A DNA stretch of 64,000 bases, from the NCBI GenBank assembly GCA_018714445.1, contig DVNK01000052.1, forward strand, positions 1-64,000, given 5' to 3'. Origin of the DNA: Candidatus Fimadaptatus faecigallinarum (GTDB lineage Bacteria; Bacillota; Clostridia; Christensenellales; Aristaeellaceae). The position numbers and the translations under genes were made by a program. Below the pieces are notes generated by a model. That model was not told the DNA's origin, made no database searches, and saw nothing but the letters and a program-made list of their open reading frames with translations. This document shows, piece by piece, positions 62,044 through 64,000 of this stretch. The number at the start of each line of letters is the position of its first letter. Position 1 is the first letter of the stretch.

Positions 62044-62733
62044 ATGGCCAGAATACTGCTAGTTGAGGATGAAAAGATGCTGGCGCGCTATGTCGAGCTG
62101 GAGTTGACGCACGAAGGCTACGAGGTCGACGTGGCAAACGACGGCCGCGAGGGCCTGGACAAGGCGCTGGAGGACAAGCATGACCTGATGCTGTTGGACC
62201 TGATGCTGCCACGGCTGTCGGGCATAGAGATCTGCCGGCGCGTGCGCCAGCACAGCACAAAGCCCATAATAATGCTGACGGCCAAGGACGACGTCAGCGA
62301 CAAGGTCATGGGCCTGGATATGGGCGCGGACGACTACGTGACCAAGCCCTTTGCGATAGAGGAACTGCTGGCGCGGATCCGCGTAGCGCTCAAGCACGGC
62401 GAGCGCGCACGCACCGGCGCCGATTCGGATGGACGGCTCAGCGCGGGGCCGCTCGTGGTCAATCCGCGCAATCGCCAGGTGTCGTTTGGCGGCGAGGAAG
62501 TCGCGCTCACCAAGACCGAGTTCGACATGCTGGCGTACATGGTCGCGCACCAGGACAAGGTGCTCAGCCGGGACGAGTTGCTCAGCGAGGTGTGGGGCTA
62601 TTCATACGCGGGCGACACCAACATAGTGGACGTGTACGTGCGCTATCTGAGGCAGAAGCTGGACGAGAAGTACGGCGTAAAGCTGCTGCACACGGTGCGC
62701 GGAGTGGGGTATCTGTTTAAGTATGAGCAATAG
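62044..62733 (+). CDS. OmpR/PhoB-family response regulator
   Basis: 229 residues. The receiver has the acidic pocket EDE (9-11), phospho-acceptor Asp in LLDLMLPRLSG (about 53), conserved Thr in IMLTAKDDVSDKV and Lys in DYVTKPFAIEELLARIR. The winged-helix DNA-binding domain shows LTKTEFDMLAYM and VDVYVRYLRQKLDE ... VRGVGYLFKYE. ATG 62044 follows GAGGAGGGCTT. Its stop overlaps the downstream sensor-like gene by 11 bases, so the two form a two-component pair. Confidence 0.95.
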   Translation: MARILLVEDEKMLARYVELELTHEGYEVDVANDGREGLDKALEDKHDLMLLDLMLPRLSGIEICRRVRQHSTKPIIMLTAKDDVSDKVMGLDMGADDYVTKPFAIEELLARIRVALKHGERARTGADSDGRLSAGPLVVNPRNRQVSFGGEEVALTKTEFDMLAYMVAHQDKVLSRDELLSEVWGYSYAGDTNIVDVYVRYLRQKLDEKYGVKLLHTVRGVGYLFKYEQ

Positions 62734-64000
62734 CAGGTGGCGCGCGGTGCTGGGCGCGTGGGGCCGGCGCGCGCGGCGCAGCGCTCAGGCGCGGCCCGGG
62801 GCTGCTCAGTCCGAGCGACCGCGCCCGGACCAGAGCGCTGCTGCGCCCGACGCGTCGGATGCGTCCGGCGTATTGCAGGAGCCATGGGTCGAGCGCGCGG
62901 AGGATCGCAACGAGCGTGGCGCGTCCCGCGGGTCGGCCGGAGATGCGCACGCGCGGCGCGCCGTTCGGGCAGCGCGGCGCGTGGAGCCAAAGCGTGGCAG
63001 CGCGGTGGCGCCCAAGCGGCAGCCCGGTGCGGGCGTGCGGGAAACCGCCGCGCCCGCCCGAACATCCGGAGGGCAGTCCGCAGTGGCGGACAGTGCCCCG
63101 ACACGCGCCGAGGCTCCTGAGCAGCCCGCCGTCGCAGGACAGCCTGCTGGAAGCCGCGCAGATCCGCGCGCGCGCAACGCACGCCAGCGCCATGCGGCGC
63201 GTGCGCTGGGGCGTTGGTGGCGCATGGGGCGGAGCGCACCGGTTGAGCCTGTGCCCGATGTGGACGCGGGCGAACTGGACGACGTGGCGCGGCGCGTCGA
63301 GGAAGCGCTGAATACGGCCCGAACGCGCATTGAGTCAAATATAAGCGCCGCAAACGCCACGAAATCGAGCGCACACGCGGCGTATCAGTCGGGCGCCGGA
63401 CGCAGGCTGGGCCGTGGCGACAAATGGCAGCGCGACGACAACGTATTCAATGAGGTCAGCCGCGCCGTAAATGCGCGTGCGCGCGGCACGCTGCATGACA
63501 TACGCTTTTCGATGTCGACGCGGATATCGTGGAACTATACGCGCATACTCTGGGAGACGCTGGTGATATCGCTGGTGCTGCTGGCGGTGGTATACGCGCT
63601 GGCGGCGCTGCCGCAGTTGGAAGCGGTGAGCGCCGATGCGGCGGCGCAGGTCGCAGACGCTGCCCGTGCGTTGCCGGGCGGTCTGGCGGCACTGCCCGAG
63701 CCTACGCCGGCGCCGTCTGCCGAGCCGACTGCGGCGTCCGATGCGGCTCAGACATCTGGGCAAACGCTTGGGTTGGAGCAATCAGCCTCATCTGTGTTGG
63801 CGACTGTGCCGGAGCAATCCGAGGCGTCTGTGCCGGGGGCTGGGTCGGAGCAATCCGAGGCGTCTGTACCGGTGGCTGGATCGAAGCAATCCGCCGGGTC
63901 TGTGCCGGCGGCCGGATCAGAGCAATCCGCCGAGTATGAGTCGACGTTTGGCTCAGCACAACCAATTTCATCTGCGCCGACGCCAGGGCCGGAGCAATCC
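62723..64000 (+). CDS. Putative sensor histidine kinase, N-terminal part (cut by window end)
   Basis: Open from ATG 62723 to the window end with no stop (426 residues seen). The position, overlapping the response regulator by 11 bases, suggests the cognate kinase, but no kinase domain is visible yet. Residues 1-270 are Ala/Arg/Gly/Pro-rich and look disordered, an odd extension for a kinase. Then comes HDIRFSMSTRISWNYTRILW and a membrane helix (about 273-295) typical of the kinase N-terminal anchor. The extracellular part begins Ala/Pro-rich and from about 352 contains 12-residue repeats (SVPGAGSEQSEA-like). GAGC-type ribosome site is poor, and coupling to the regulator is likely. Confidence 0.7.
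   Translation, partial: MSNSRWRAVLGAWGRRARRSAQARPGAAQSERPRPDQSAAAPDASDASGVLQEPWVERAEDRNERGASRGSAGDAHARRAVRAARRVEPKRGSAVAPKRQPGAGVRETAAPARTSGGQSAVADSAPTRAEAPEQPAVAGQPAGSRADPRARNARQRHAARALGRWWRMGRSAPVEPVPDVDAGELDDVARRVEEALNTARTRIESNISAANATKSSAHAAYQSGAGRRLGRGDKWQRDDNVFNEVSRAVNARARGTLHDIRFSMSTRISWNYTRILWETLVISLVLLAVVYALAALPQLEAVSADAAAQVADAARALPGGLAALPEPTPAPSAEPTAASDAAQTSGQTLGLEQSASSVLATVPEQSEASVPGAGSEQSEASVPVAGSKQSAGSVPAAGSEQSAEYESTFGSAQPISSAPTPGPEQS
63780..63935 (+). repeat. 36-bp in-frame tandem repeat in the sensor gene
   Basis: Units of TCTGTGCCGGGGGCTGGGTC and GGAGCAATCCGAGGCG, about four copies, encode (S/A)SVPxAGSEQS(E/A)x. The unit keeps frame, unlike the stop-codon arrays elsewhere in the window. 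Confidence 0.85.

Overview
The window is chromosomal DNA from a GC-rich, spore-forming low-abundance-type Firmicute, most likely an uncultured gut Clostridia lineage. The evidence is the sporulation set (spo0A, spoIVB, spoIIGA, sigE), the Firmicute clusters asp23-fakA-recG and spoIVB-spo0A, a T-box ahead of metG, an AbrB-type regulator, and consensus sigma-A promoters with 17-bp spacers. Isoleucine is written mostly as ATA (16 of 21 codons in hisA), which is unusual at this GC content. No tRNA, rRNA, CRISPR array, phage or insertion sequence was recognised.

Layout. 0.4-2.7 kb: oxygen/NO detoxification operon (three-domain flavodiiron protein, rubredoxin). 2.9-7.0 kb: tRNA methyltransferase, AbrB regulator, T-box-controlled metG. 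7.5-15.5 kb: MATE exporter, RsmC-like methyltransferase, an unknown Cys/Pro-rich protein, a sugar epimerase-sulfatase operon and a membrane sensor with a degenerate GGDEF domain. 16-22 kb: spoIVB-spo0A-deoB-punA on the minus strand, then a zinc-ribbon gene behind a long structured leader that looks like the raiA noncoding RNA. 22-28 kb: asp23, fakA, recG, an unknown gene and an ADP-ribosylglycohydrolase. 28-36 kb: sugar use (L-fucose isomerase, inactive-looking Nudix protein with a sugar epimerase, AraC regulator divergent from MelA alpha-galactosidase and a GNAT enzyme). 36-39 kb: a sigma gene holding only region 2, then spoIIGA-sigE. 40-46 kb: histidine operon hisZ-G-D-B-A-IE, without hisH, hisF or hisC. 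47-64 kb: secreted parvulin-type foldase, ABC exporter, NahK-like sugar kinase with a PocR-AraC regulator, dinB, a fucosidase operon, ECF sigma/anti-sigma pair, a second AEC transporter, and a response regulator with a sensor protein cut by the window end.

The sugar genes fit growth on host or plant glycans: sulfatase, alpha-L-fucosidase, alpha-galactosidase, fucose isomerase, hexosamine-type kinase and three TIM-barrel sugar epimerases, each in a small locally regulated unit.

The most unusual structure is a set of about ten intergenic tandem arrays. Each locus has its own unit (13, 19, 32, 33, 37, 38, 44, 45, 52, 55 and 88 bp). Several begin inside the 3' end of a gene, so that the stop codon lies within the first unit (clearest at dinB, the foldase gene and the ABC exporter), and several lie between a stop codon and that gene's terminator. 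Other points of note are the raiA-like RNA, an apparent ATA start codon for deoB, a half-length sigma factor, and a sensor protein with about 270 low-complexity residues before its first membrane segment.
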